A stretch of DNA of 64,000 bases. Origin: Halosimplex salinum. GTDB taxonomy: Archaea > Halobacteriota > Halobacteria > Halobacteriales > Haloarculaceae. A model generated the notes under the pieces. The model was not told where the DNA came from. It worked only from the letters and a program-made list of their open reading frames with translations, and ran no database searches. The translations under genes and the position numbers were made by a program. The stretch lies in NCBI RefSeq assembly GCF_003730195.1, contig NZ_QWGG01000002.1, positions 434,001 through 498,000 on the forward strand, in the 5' to 3' direction. Each line of letters begins with the position of its first letter. Position 1 is the first letter of the stretch. This document shows positions 35,479 to 44,551 of this stretch, piece after piece.

Positions 35479-37215
35479 ATGCGACTGACAGGCCCCCACG
35501 ACGCGACGACGGCCGTCTTCGACCCCGAGACGGCCGCGTTCTCCATCGAACGCGACGGCACCGAACTCGTCACGCCCTCCGAACTCGCGGTCGAGAAGCT
35601 CTCCCGCGAGCTCCACGGCGTCGACTGGACCGGCGCTGACGTCTCCGTCGGCGACGCCCGCACGGTCGAGGAGACCTACGAGATGCCGAAGGGGAAGGCC
35701 CGCGAGCGCAGTCATCGCGCGGTCGAACAGACCGTCACGTACGACCACCCCGACGCGATGGGCGCGGTCGAAGTCGACCTCCGGGTCGCCGAGGAGGGCG
35801 TCGCCTTCCGCTATCGGGTCACCGGCGACGCGATGCAGCGCCACACCGGCGACGAGACGACGCTCTCGGTCCCCCGCGACACCGTCTCGTGGCTGATCCC
35901 CTTCGACGAGGCCCACGAGGCCAGCGCTCGCCAGCAACCGATCGTCGAGACCGGCGGCGAGTACTGCCCGCCGGGCCTGTTCCGGGTCGACGACGAGTGG
36001 CTGCTCCTCACCGAGGCCGGCGCGGACGGCGACTACGCCACGTCGCGACTCGTCGCCGGCGAGTCGGAGTTGACGTTCCACACGCCGGAGACGCAACTGA
36101 ACGCCCACTTCCCGCTGGAGACGCCGTGGCGGGTCGCCGTCGTCGGCGACCTCTCTACCGTCGTCGAGTCGACGCTGGTGACCGACCTCGCGGGCGAGGC
36201 CGAGGTCGACGACGACTGGGTCGAACCCGGCCGCGTCGCGTGGTCGTGGTGGTCCGAATCGGAGAGTCCCGACGACTTCGACCGACAGCGCGAGTACGTC
36301 GACTACGCCGCCGAGCGGGGCTGGGAGTACGTCCTCGTCGACGCGGGTTGGCCGCGCCGGCGCGACGAGGTGCCCGACCTGATCGAGTACGCGAACGAGC
36401 GCGGCGTCGATATCGTCCTCTGGTCGCACTGGACCGACCTCAACACCGAGACCAAGCGCGACGAACGGCTCTCGACGTGGGCCGACTGGGGCGCCGCAGG
36501 CATCAAGGTCGACTTCATGGACAACGACGACCAGGGCCGGATGCAGTTCTACGACCGGCTGGCGAAGGCCGCCGCCGAGCACGAACTGCTCGTCAACTTC
36601 CACGGCTCCGTCGTGCCGACGGGGCTCCAGCGCCGGTATCCGCACGTCATGACCTACGAGGGCGTGATGGGCGCCGAGTACTACAAGTGGAGCACGGTCA
36701 CGCCGGAGCACAACTGCACGCTCCCCTTTACCCGGAACGTCGTCGGGCCGATGGACTACACGCCGGTCACGTTCTCGGCCGACGCCGCACAGACCACGCC
36801 CGGGCACGAACTCGCCCTCTCGGTCGTCTTCGAGTCGCCGCTCCAGCACTTCGCCGACTCGATCGAGGAGTACGCCGCTCGACCCGAAGCGGAGGGGTTC
36901 CTCGAGGGCGTCCAGACCGCGTGGGACGAGACCCGCTTCGTCGGCGGCCACCCCGGCGTCGAGGCGACCGTCGCCCGACGGGACGGCGACGAGTGGTTCC
37001 TCGGGTCGATCACGGCGGGGCCACAGCGCATCGTGACCGTCGACTGTTCGTTCCTCGCTGGCGACGCCGACTCCGGTGACGAGTGGACAGCCCACGTGGT
37101 CCGCGACGACGGCGCGGACGGTCTGGAGTCGGAGACGTGGACGGTCACCGGCGCGGAGGCGCTGGACGTGGTCGTCCCGGAGAACGGCGGGTTCGCGGCG
37201 CGGTTCACGCGATGA
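35479..37215 (+). CDS. Glycoside hydrolase family 97 protein (alpha-glycosidase)
   Basis: A 578-residue GH97-type enzyme: N-terminal beta-sandwich (about 1-230), catalytic barrel (WSWWSESESPDDFDRQREYVDYAAERGWEYVLVDAGW is read at about 255-290), and a C-terminal beta domain. GIKVDFMDNDD places Asp345 where retaining GH97 enzymes have their nucleophile; this would favour an alpha-galactosidase-like retaining enzyme, by inference. No signal peptide, so it is cytoplasmic, unlike Bacteroides relatives. It overlaps the Nudix gene by four bases. Confidence 0.85.
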   Translation: MRLTGPHDATTAVFDPETAAFSIERDGTELVTPSELAVEKLSRELHGVDWTGADVSVGDARTVEETYEMPKGKARERSHRAVEQTVTYDHPDAMGAVEVDLRVAEEGVAFRYRVTGDAMQRHTGDETTLSVPRDTVSWLIPFDEAHEASARQQPIVETGGEYCPPGLFRVDDEWLLLTEAGADGDYATSRLVAGESELTFHTPETQLNAHFPLETPWRVAVVGDLSTVVESTLVTDLAGEAEVDDDWVEPGRVAWSWWSESESPDDFDRQREYVDYAAERGWEYVLVDAGWPRRRDEVPDLIEYANERGVDIVLWSHWTDLNTETKRDERLSTWADWGAAGIKVDFMDNDDQGRMQFYDRLAKAAAEHELLVNFHGSVVPTGLQRRYPHVMTYEGVMGAEYYKWSTVTPEHNCTLPFTRNVVGPMDYTPVTFSADAAQTTPGHELALSVVFESPLQHFADSIEEYAARPEAEGFLEGVQTAWDETRFVGGHPGVEATVARRDGDEWFLGSITAGPQRIVTVDCSFLAGDADSGDEWTAHVVRDDGADGLESETWTVTGAEALDVVVPENGGFAARFTR

Positions 37216-37754
37216 CCGTCGAGGAGCGAACGCGCGAAGAAGTCGACCGTCGACTGGAGCGACTCGAAGCCGAGTACGGGGCGTTTCCAGTCGCCGAGGA
37301 GACCGTCCAGAACGACCCCGAGTTCTTCGAATCGGGCGTCGAGATGGTCGAAGAGGGCTGGATCGGCGACGCCGGCGCGTTCGTGACCGACGACGAGAAT
37401 CGGGCCCTGCTGATCCGTCACGAGTCCGAACCCGACCAGTGGGGGACGCCCGGCGGCGGGCACGAACCCGGTGAGACCATGGCGGAGACCGCCCGCCGCG
37501 AGGTCCGCGAGGAGACCGGAATCGAAGCCGATCTGACGGGCATCTTCCGGGGGCGCCGGAAGACGGCCGTCCACGCGGACGACCCCGAGCGGCGGTTCCA
37601 GATGCTCACGGTCTGGTTCGAGGGAGAGGCGCGCGCGACCGAGATCGATATCGGCGACGACGAGATCGCCGAGGCGCGGTGGTTCGCCGAGTCGCCGGAT
37701 GCGGTACACGACTTTCTGGAAGACCGGATACGAGTGTGGGACAACGAGACGTGA
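37212..37754 (+). CDS. Nudix hydrolase
   Basis: About 180 residues with a clear Nudix box (GGGHEPGETMAETARREVREETGIE) that binds the metal and nucleoside diphosphate. It starts inside the last codons of the GH97 gene (ATGA), so it is translationally coupled to it. An N-terminal helical region of about 45 residues precedes the fold. Substrate unknown. Confidence 0.88.
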   Translation: MTVEERTREEVDRRLERLEAEYGAFPVAEETVQNDPEFFESGVEMVEEGWIGDAGAFVTDDENRALLIRHESEPDQWGTPGGGHEPGETMAETARREVREETGIEADLTGIFRGRRKTAVHADDPERRFQMLTVWFEGEARATEIDIGDDEIAEARWFAESPDAVHDFLEDRIRVWDNET

Positions 37755-37767
37755 GAGCGGTGCCGGG

Positions 37768-38112
37768 TCAGAGCCATTCGCGGCCGGTCTTCTGCAGTCC
37801 GTCGACTTCGTCGTGCGGGTAGACGGCCGCCATCGCGTCGACGATATCGACGAGTTCCGCTACCGAGATCGACTCGTCCTCGAAGAACAGTACCGAGTGA
37901 TACGCTTCAGGCGAGAGTCGGGCGACGAAATCGTCGTCGTACGTGACGATGGTCCGGTCCGTCTCGACCGAGTACCGAGCGAGTTCCCCGTCGGGCGTGC
38001 CCTTGCCGAGGCCCGGGACCGAATCGACGTGTTCGGCGTCGTGACCTCCGGCAGCGAGACGCTCGGTCGCTTCGTTCTCGACGTTTTCGTCCAGAAGCAG
38101 TCGATACCCCAC
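37768..38112 (-). CDS. DUF5615 PIN-like protein, putative toxin
   Basis: A 114-residue protein: LLLDENV at the start and IVTYDDDFVARLS in the middle are the acidic segments of the DUF5615 PIN-like nuclease fold. It follows a DUF433 gene by two bases; DUF433/DUF5615 pairs are a recognised toxin-antitoxin arrangement. This one would be the toxin. Confidence 0.83.
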   Translation of the reverse strand: MGYRLLLDENVENEATERLAAGGHDAEHVDSVPGLGKGTPDGELARYSVETDRTIVTYDDDFVARLSPEAYHSVLFFEDESISVAELVDIVDAMAAVYPHDEVDGLQKTGREWL

Positions 38113-38114
38113 GG

Positions 38115-38408
38115 CTACTCGTCGGGCGGCGTGAGCGTCGTCCGGTCCTCGGCGTCCGCTATCCGCTCTTCGCGCCGTCTCTCGACGGCGTCCATCTCGT
38201 CTGGGTTCCGATGGTAGTAGGTGAGCGCCGCGTACACGTCCGCGAGCGAGAGGCCGTATCGGTCCGCGACCGACTCCGGGGAGAGACCGCGGGTTTCGAC
38301 CTGCTCGCGGAGAAATCGGACACTCAGGCGCGATCCCTCGACGTGTGGCTCGTCGTGGATGTCCGAGTCTTCACCGGGGACGATGCCGCTCACCTGTTCC
38401 GTCGCCAT
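38115..38408 (-). CDS. DUF433 protein, putative antitoxin
   Basis: A 97-residue protein with DEPHVEGSRLSVRFLREQVETRGLSPESVADRYGLSLADVYAALTYY-type DUF433 content (a small helix-turn-helix). It is the first gene of the pair with DUF5615. A TATA box GGATTTAAACC (38432-38442) lies about 26 bases upstream of ATG 38408. Confidence 0.83.
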   Translation of the reverse strand: MATEQVSGIVPGEDSDIHDEPHVEGSRLSVRFLREQVETRGLSPESVADRYGLSLADVYAALTYYHRNPDEMDAVERRREERIADAEDRTTLTPPDE

Positions 38409-38431
38409 CTACGCGACAGTTGTGCAGTTTC

Positions 38432-38442
38432 GGATTTAAACC
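38432..38442 (-). promoter_or_regulatory. TATA-type promoter of the DUF433/DUF5615 pair
   Basis: Read on the minus strand, GGTTTAAATCC is centred about 29 bases before the DUF433 ATG, so the pair has its own promoter. Confidence 0.5.
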
Positions 38443-38503
38443 TTCGCGGGACCATCGTTTCGACCCCCGACACTCATACCCCGTCCGCTCTCACACCCGA
38501 CCG

Positions 38504-39127
38504 ATGACGGGGACCTTCGTGGTACTGGAGGGGGCGGCGGGGACGGGCAAGTCCACACTCCTGCACGCGCTCGCCGAGGAGTTGCGCGAGCGCGGCGAGT
38601 CGGTCACGACTGTCCCGGAGTTCGCGGACTGCGAGGTCGGCGAGTTCATGGAGCGGACGCTCTCGGAGTACGGCGGCGAGGCGTTCGACGAACGGGCGCT
38701 CACCCTGACTGCGAGCGCGCTCGGCAGCCTCTCGTATCAGGCGGAGACGGTAGTCCGACCGGCGCTGGAGCGGGGGGACGTCGTGCTGACCGAGCGCTAC
38801 CTCGACAGCGTCGCGGTCTACGACACGCCGCTGGTGGCGGAGCGCGAGGGGGTCGAGATGACCGAGACGCTGGCCGAGTTCGAGGCCGCGATGCCGGTCG
38901 AACCCGACCTCACGGTCCTGCTGACGATAGACGAGGCGACGAGTCGCGACCGCTTCGAGACGCATCGGCCGGAACTGCTGGCCGACGGCGAGACCCGCGA
39001 CCGTCACACCGAGCGCCAGGCGCGCTTTCGCGACTTCGTGGCCGGTCGCGAGAACGCCGTCGTCTACGAGAACACTGCCGATGTGTCCACGGCTGTCGCA
39101 GAAATTGCCGAGAAAATCCCACGATAG
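38504..39127 (+). CDS. Thymidylate kinase-like P-loop nucleotide kinase
   Basis: A 207-residue P-loop kinase: Walker A GAAGTGKST, LTERYLDSVAVYD corresponding to the DR(Y/F) substrate motif of dTMP kinases, and a C-terminal region RHTERQARFRDF. It should phosphorylate dTMP or a related (deoxy)nucleotide. The motif changes (ER instead of DR) leave room for another substrate. It is preceded by its own gap and followed 98 bases later by aspartate kinase. Confidence 0.8.
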   Translation: MTGTFVVLEGAAGTGKSTLLHALAEELRERGESVTTVPEFADCEVGEFMERTLSEYGGEAFDERALTLTASALGSLSYQAETVVRPALERGDVVLTERYLDSVAVYDTPLVAEREGVEMTETLAEFEAAMPVEPDLTVLLTIDEATSRDRFETHRPELLADGETRDRHTERQARFRDFVAGRENAVVYENTADVSTAVAEIAEKIPR

Positions 39128-39225
39128 CACAGCCGTTCCGGCGCGAGATGGACACAGTTATTCGGGGAGAGGGACAACACCGCTCCACCAGCCATGAGTC
39201 ACGCAAGCACGCTGCGGGTGATCCG

Positions 39226-40404
39226 ATGCGGGTCGTAGTGAAGTTCGGTGGGACGAGTCTCGGGAACGGCGAGCGCGTCACGCGAGCGGCCGACTCCATC
39301 GCGGCGGCCATCGAGAACGGCCACGAGGTGGCGGTCGTCGCCAGCGCGATGGGCAACACGACCGACGAGTTGCTCGGCGACATCGACTACGAGGCCGGCG
39401 ACGCCGACCGCGCGGAGATCGTCAGCATGGGCGAGCGCACGTCCGTCCGAATGCTCAAGGGAGCTCTCGCCGCCCGCGGCATCGACGCCGACTTCTTCGA
39501 GCCCGGGAGCGAGGGGTGGCCGATCATCACCGACGAGTACGGCGAGGTCGACGTCGACGAGACCACCAAGCGCGCGAGCGCGCTCGGCGGCCAGCTGGGC
39601 GACATCGTGCCCGTCATCACCGGGTTCCTCGCCGAGGACCACCAGGGCAACGTCACGACGCTCGGTCGCGGCGGCTCGGACACCACGGCGGTCATGCTCG
39701 GCAAGTTCATGGACGCCGACGAGGTCGTCATCGTCACCGACGTGGAAGGCGTCATGACCGGCGACCCGCGCGTCGTCGAGGGCGCCCGCAACGTCGGCGA
39801 GATCACCGTCGACGAACTCCGCTCGCTCTCCTTCCGCGGCGCGGAAGTCGTCGCCCCCTCCGCGCTGTCCTACAAGGACGCCGGCCTCGGCGTTCGGGTC
39901 GTTCACTACCAGCACGACGACCTGCTCACCGGCGGCACGTCCATCGAGGGCGAGTTCCAGAACCTCATCGACCTGCAGGAGGACCAGCTGGCCTGCATGA
40001 CCATCGCCGGTCGCGCCATCCGCAACAGCCCCGGCATCCTCGGCGAACTCGCCGACGCGCTGGGCGACGAGGGCATCAACATCGAGGCCAACTCCTCGGG
40101 GATGGACTCCATCACCTTCTACGTCAACGCCGAGGACGCCGAGGACGCCGAGGCCCTCCTGCACGACCGCGTCGTCGAGGAGGACGCCCTCTCCAGCGTC
40201 ACGGTCGAGGACGAGATCGCCGTCGTCCGCGTCACCGGCAGCGACCTCCCGAACCAGCCCGGCATCGTCAAACGCACGATCGACCCGGTCTCGGAGGCCC
40301 ACATCCACCTCTACGACGTGATCACCTCCGCGACCTCCGTCTCCGTGTTCGTCCCCTGGGACGACCGCGAGCAGACGCTCGAACTCGTCCAGGACGTGTT
40401 CTGA
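39226..40404 (+). CDS. lysC: Aspartate kinase
   Basis: A 392-residue enzyme that phosphorylates aspartate, the first step to Lys, Thr and Met. The kinase domain has KFGGTSLGNGERV, the substrate segment SMGERTSVRMLKGAL and GRGGSDTTAVMLG. Two ACT domains form the C-terminal 130 residues (IRNSPGILGELADALGDEGINIE), so feedback control by an amino acid is expected. Start ATG 39226 matches the usual MRVVVKFGGTS beginning. Confidence 0.94.
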   Translation: MRVVVKFGGTSLGNGERVTRAADSIAAAIENGHEVAVVASAMGNTTDELLGDIDYEAGDADRAEIVSMGERTSVRMLKGALAARGIDADFFEPGSEGWPIITDEYGEVDVDETTKRASALGGQLGDIVPVITGFLAEDHQGNVTTLGRGGSDTTAVMLGKFMDADEVVIVTDVEGVMTGDPRVVEGARNVGEITVDELRSLSFRGAEVVAPSALSYKDAGLGVRVVHYQHDDLLTGGTSIEGEFQNLIDLQEDQLACMTIAGRAIRNSPGILGELADALGDEGINIEANSSGMDSITFYVNAEDAEDAEALLHDRVVEEDALSSVTVEDEIAVVRVTGSDLPNQPGIVKRTIDPVSEAHIHLYDVITSATSVSVFVPWDDREQTLELVQDVF

Positions 40405-40556
40405 GCGGCCGACCCCGGCCGTTCCGCTTCGATCCGGCATCAGCCGAACGGCCCTCTCCTCTCGAACCCGTCACGAATCGATCGGCAGACGGCTATTGAA
40501 CGGTCCGGAGATATCCCGAACGCTCGAACTGTCACAGCACTCTATATATTACCGTG

Positions 40557-40564
40557 ATTTATAT
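40557..40564 (+). promoter_or_regulatory. TATA-type promoter of the transducer-like gene
   Basis: TTTATATG sits about 27 bases before ATG 40588. A second AT-rich box (TCTATATATTAC, about 40541-40552) lies 15 bases further upstream. Confidence 0.6.
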
Positions 40565-40587
40565 GCGAGAGGTCGGCAGGTCCGCGC

Positions 40588-42402
40588 ATGAGTCAGGATC
40601 CGGGAGACGGGTCGGGGTTGGCTCGGTTGCTCCCGCGGGCGGTTCGTGAACGGTTCGTGTACAAGTTCTTCTGCTCGGTGCTGGTGGTGATGGTTCTCAC
40701 GGCGGGGCTTGGCGCCGTCCTCTTCGGGACGACGACGGCGACGCTGACCGACCGGACCGAGGGGCAACTGGAGTCGACGGCGCAGTTACAGGCCGACGAA
40801 CTGAGCCGATGGATCGACGGCGTCAGCCACCAGACGCGGCTGATATCGCAGGCGCCGCCGTTCCAGCGGGGCAACCGGTCGGACATCGACTACCACCTCC
40901 TCCGCCAGCAGCACCGCTACAGCGACGACATCCTCGACGTGCACTACGTGCACTCGCACAGCCGGGAGGTGCTGGTGAGCACGAACGACGGCGTCGAAGG
41001 GACGAACCTCTCGCAGGCGGGGGCTCCGTGGGCGCGTGACCGGGCGGAGACGGTCGGGCGCGTCACCAACGTCGCCGAGCGCGTCTACGTCGCGACCGAC
41101 CCGTACGAGTCGCCGGCTTCGGGCGAGCGCGTTCTCGCGTTCGTCAGCGCTCCCCCGAAGAACACCGAGCACCTCGTCGTCGTCGAGGCGAACCTCTCGA
41201 CCTGCGGCCGGTCGTTCGACCAGTCCGCCGAGTCGGCGTACACGACCGTCCACGGCGACGACAGTGCGCCGGTCTGCGGCGGGACGAGCGCCGGGTCGGC
41301 GGGAGACACGCCGGTCCCGGACGGCGCGCTCATCGCGAACGGCTCCGGAGTCTCGACGACGGGTGAGGAAGTGGTGGGCCACGCGACCGTCTCGGGGACC
41401 GGCTGGACCGTCCTCACGCACGTTCCGAAGTCGGTGGCGTTCGGCCTCCGCAACGACATCGCCACCAGCATGGGCGCGCTGATCCTCGTCCCACTGGTCG
41501 CGCTCGGACTCGTCGGCACGGTCATCGGCCGGCGCGCCGGCGCCGAACTCGACGAGCTGACCGCGAAGGCCGCCGCGATGCGCGACGGCGACCGCGACGT
41601 GACCCTACAGAGCGACCGCGTCGACGAGTTCGGACAGCTCACCCGCGGCTTCGCCGAGATGCGCGACGCGCTCGACGAGCAGATCTCCGAGACCGAACGC
41701 GCCCGCGAGGAGGCGGAGGTCGCGCGGGCCGAGGCGGTCGAGACGAACGAGTACCTCCAGGAGACGGCCGAACGCTACTCGGAGGTCCTCGCCGCCTGCG
41801 CCCGCGGCGACCTGACGCGGCGGATGGACCCGGACGGCGAGAACGACGCGATGGACCGGATCGCCGCCGACTTCAACGAGACGGTCCGGGAACTCGAACT
41901 GACGACCGGACAACTGCAGAGCTTCGCCGAGGAGGTTCGCGAGGGCGGCGAGGGCGTCCACACCAGCGCCGAGACGGTCAAAAACGCGAGCGAACAGGTC
42001 GCCGAGTCGATCCAGCAGATCTCCGACGACGCCTACGAACAGAACGAGCGACTCACGGCCGTCTCGCAGGAGATGGACGCCGTCGCCGACGAACTCGAAG
42101 CCCTCGACGCGGAACACGACGCGCTCGAGTTCGAGGACCCCCTCGCCCGCATCCGAACGGCCTCGAACCTGATCGCGGAGGCCGCGTCGACCGGGGAGAC
42201 GGTGCTGGCCGAGAGCGAGACGGTCGCCGGCGCCGCCGAGGAGCAGGCCGCGGAACTCGCCGAGGTGTCGGCGCGGGCGCTCGAACTGAAGCGGACGGCG
42301 CAGTACCTCGGCGACGGCATCTCGCACTTCGAGACGGACGCGGAACACGAGTTCGTGTTCCAGACCGGCGACGGCGTCGACGCGCCAAGCGGCGAGCAGT
42401 GA
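40588..42402 (+). CDS. Membrane-bound HAMP transducer-like protein lacking the CheA-binding tip
   Basis: A 604-residue protein: TM1 at about 25-48, an extracellular sensor domain to about 290, TM2 at about 292-314, HAMP (about 315-370), a second HAMP-like unit (AACARGDLTRRMDPDGENDAMDRIAADFNETV) as in haloarchaeal Htr proteins, then coiled coil. The start (EQVAESIQQISDDAYEQNERLTAVSQEM) and end (AAAEEQAAELAEVSARALEL-type) of an Htr signalling domain are both present, but the conserved hairpin tip between them (the NLLALNA/EAARAGE region) is missing. It therefore cannot bind CheA/CheW in the usual way. Monocistronic. Confidence 0.85.
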   Translation: MSQDPGDGSGLARLLPRAVRERFVYKFFCSVLVVMVLTAGLGAVLFGTTTATLTDRTEGQLESTAQLQADELSRWIDGVSHQTRLISQAPPFQRGNRSDIDYHLLRQQHRYSDDILDVHYVHSHSREVLVSTNDGVEGTNLSQAGAPWARDRAETVGRVTNVAERVYVATDPYESPASGERVLAFVSAPPKNTEHLVVVEANLSTCGRSFDQSAESAYTTVHGDDSAPVCGGTSAGSAGDTPVPDGALIANGSGVSTTGEEVVGHATVSGTGWTVLTHVPKSVAFGLRNDIATSMGALILVPLVALGLVGTVIGRRAGAELDELTAKAAAMRDGDRDVTLQSDRVDEFGQLTRGFAEMRDALDEQISETERAREEAEVARAEAVETNEYLQETAERYSEVLAACARGDLTRRMDPDGENDAMDRIAADFNETVRELELTTGQLQSFAEEVREGGEGVHTSAETVKNASEQVAESIQQISDDAYEQNERLTAVSQEMDAVADELEALDAEHDALEFEDPLARIRTASNLIAEAASTGETVLAESETVAGAAEEQAAELAEVSARALELKRTAQYLGDGISHFETDAEHEFVFQTGDGVDAPSGEQ

Positions 42403-42450
42403 CCGGTCGCCACGGGCGGACCGGTGCTGGCGGTCCCGTCGACCGCCGGA

Positions 42451-43305
42451 TCAGTCACCGACCGAAGTCGGGCCGCGGTCGCCGTCGCGGAGTTCGCCCC
42501 ACGCGGGGAGTCGGCCGTCGTGGCCCCAGCCGTCGTCGGTCGCGCCCATCTCCGTCCGAACGTCGTCGAGGAGCGGGTCGTGGTCGCTGCCGGCGACGGC
42601 CGCGGCGTACCCTCGTCCGAACACGACGAACGCGACGACCTGACAGGCGAAGTTGACGCCCGCACCGACGACGTGGCCGACGAACGGGAGGCCAGCGAGC
42701 GGCTCGCTCACGAGGGGGAGCGCGCCGCCGAAGGAGAGCACCAGATAGACGGCGAACCCGACTGCGAGGACGCAGACGCCGACGACCCAGCGTTTCAGGT
42801 ACGTGGGCGTGACGGCGGTCCGTAGGACCGTCCGGAGTTCGAGCGCCGCCCCGACCCGGCCGGTCAGCGCGAGGCGGGCGAGCGCCACCGGCACGAAGAA
42901 CCACACCGGGAGCGAGAGAACGCCGAGGACGGTGGCCGCGAGGACGATCAGCGCGAGCGCTCCGACCGTCGCGCCCGTGCCGTTGCCGACGACCTCGCCG
43001 GCGGCGACGGCGACGACCCCGATCGTCACTCCGAGGGCGGCCCCCACACAGAGGTAGAGGTAGCCGACGAGCCACGTCTTCAGCCCGTGCGTCGCCAGCG
43101 TCCGCCACTCGGCGAACGTCGGGACGGGCGGCGTCTCGACTTCGTCGCGACCGGTCGCGGCGCTCCGGGCGAGCACTCGACCGTAGAAGCCCGCGACGAA
43201 CACGGCCGGGAGGACGAAGACGCCCAGCGAACTCAGGAGCGCGCCGACGGCGAGCGTTCGAACGGGGCGGTCACCGGCCAGCACGTCCCGAAGGACGGTG
43301 AACAC
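42451..43305 (-). CDS. DUF4013 membrane protein
   Basis: About 284 residues with six to seven hydrophobic segments. The stretch VLPAVFVAGFYGRVLARSAATG followed by PTFAEWRTLATHGLKTWLVGYLYL is the DUF4013 signature. It starts at GTG 43305; no ATG is available near the first helix. Function unknown. Confidence 0.75.
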   Translation of the reverse strand: MFTVLRDVLAGDRPVRTLAVGALLSSLGVFVLPAVFVAGFYGRVLARSAATGRDEVETPPVPTFAEWRTLATHGLKTWLVGYLYLCVGAALGVTIGVVAVAAGEVVGNGTGATVGALALIVLAATVLGVLSLPVWFFVPVALARLALTGRVGAALELRTVLRTAVTPTYLKRWVVGVCVLAVGFAVYLVLSFGGALPLVSEPLAGLPFVGHVVGAGVNFACQVVAFVVFGRGYAAAVAGSDHDPLLDDVRTEMGATDDGWGHDGRLPAWGELRDGDRGPTSVGD

Positions 43306-43447
43306 AGTTGAATCCCGTGTGGGAGTTCGCGGGGACGGGCAGTAAGTGTTCGGTCCGTGTGACAGGTCGCGACAGGGGCGAGCGGCCGACGCCTGGGGGC
43401 GCAGTTCCCGGCCCGGCCGACTTACGCCGTCCGTTCGAACCGGCGGT

Positions 43448-44500
43448 ATGGCGACTGCACCCGCGGACAGCTGTGAGTATCGCCTCGAAGTCGGACTCGA
43501 CGACGCGGACGAACGGAGCGAGACCTGCGAACGCCCGGTGTGGGAGGACCGCGACCGCTGTGTCTGGCACGCGACCGTCGACGGCAAGACCGCGGAGACG
43601 CTGGCCGCGGTCGAACCGGACTCGGGGGGCGTGCTGGACGGCGCGTACCTCCGGGAGGCGTCGCTCGTCGGCGTCGACTGGCTGGCCGAGGCGTCGCTCG
43701 TCGGCGCCGACCTCAGAGGGGCCGTCGTCAACGGCGCCGACCTCGGCGGAGCGGACCTCACGCTCGCGAACATGGCCGACCTGACGGCTATCGGCACGGA
43801 CTTCACCGGCGCGACGCTGGAGGGGGCCGTCTTCACGAACGCCGACCTGCGGCGCGCGACGCTCGAACACGTCCTGACGAACGAGGCAGTGTTCTCCGAC
43901 GTCCACGTCGGGGCCGGCACGCAGTTCAGCGACGTGTCCGCGTACGAGCGAGAGCCGGTCGAACCGACGCTGAGCGACGACCACCCGCTGGAGGCCGCGG
44001 CGTGGACGTACCGCCAGCTCAGGCGGATATATCAGGACAACGCGCTCCCGGGGATGGCCCAGCGGAGCTACACGCAGGAGAAGGACGCTCGCCGCCGCCT
44101 CGCGTGGAGTCGCGAGTCGTACCTGACGGCGCTGAAGTGGGAGCTGTCGCGCTGGGTGATGCGCTACGGGAGCAGCCCCTACCGCGTGCTCGTGGGGTCG
44201 CTGCTGGCCATCGTCGCCTGTGCCATCCTCTTCCCGCTGACGGGCGGGATCATGGAGATACAGGGCGAGCGGGCGATCACCTACTCCATCGAGGATCCGA
44301 GCACCGCGCCGCCGTGGTGGATCGGCCGCGTGTTCTTCAAGAGCCTCTATTTCAGCGTCGTGACGTTCGCGACGCTGGGCTACGGGGACATCCAGCCTAT
44401 CGGGGCGTGGGCGCGGTTCCTCGCGGGGACGCTCTCGATCGTCGGATCGCTGCTCTCGGCGCTGCTCGTGTTCGTCCTCGCGCGGATCGTCACGTGGTGA
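43448..44500 (+). CDS. Pentapeptide-repeat protein fused to a two-TM potassium channel
   Basis: About 350 residues. The N-terminus has Cys residues (CEYRL, CERPVW, CVW) that could bind metal. Residues about 60-140 are pentapeptide repeats (ADLRG, ADLGG, ADLTL, ANMAD, TDFTG, ATLEG, ADLRR). A linker with a helical segment precedes the channel: TM1 near 250-272, pore helix and K+ selectivity filter TLGYGD at 309-314, TM2 near 325-350. The cytosolic repeat domain is probably the gate-control or anchoring part. Confidence 0.88.
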   Translation: MATAPADSCEYRLEVGLDDADERSETCERPVWEDRDRCVWHATVDGKTAETLAAVEPDSGGVLDGAYLREASLVGVDWLAEASLVGADLRGAVVNGADLGGADLTLANMADLTAIGTDFTGATLEGAVFTNADLRRATLEHVLTNEAVFSDVHVGAGTQFSDVSAYEREPVEPTLSDDHPLEAAAWTYRQLRRIYQDNALPGMAQRSYTQEKDARRRLAWSRESYLTALKWELSRWVMRYGSSPYRVLVGSLLAIVACAILFPLTGGIMEIQGERAITYSIEDPSTAPPWWIGRVFFKSLYFSVVTFATLGYGDIQPIGAWARFLAGTLSIVGSLLSALLVFVLARIVTW

Positions 44501-44551
44501 GCGCCGGCGGGGTCGCGGAGCGGTCTCGACGGGTCGGTCTCGACGGGCCGC

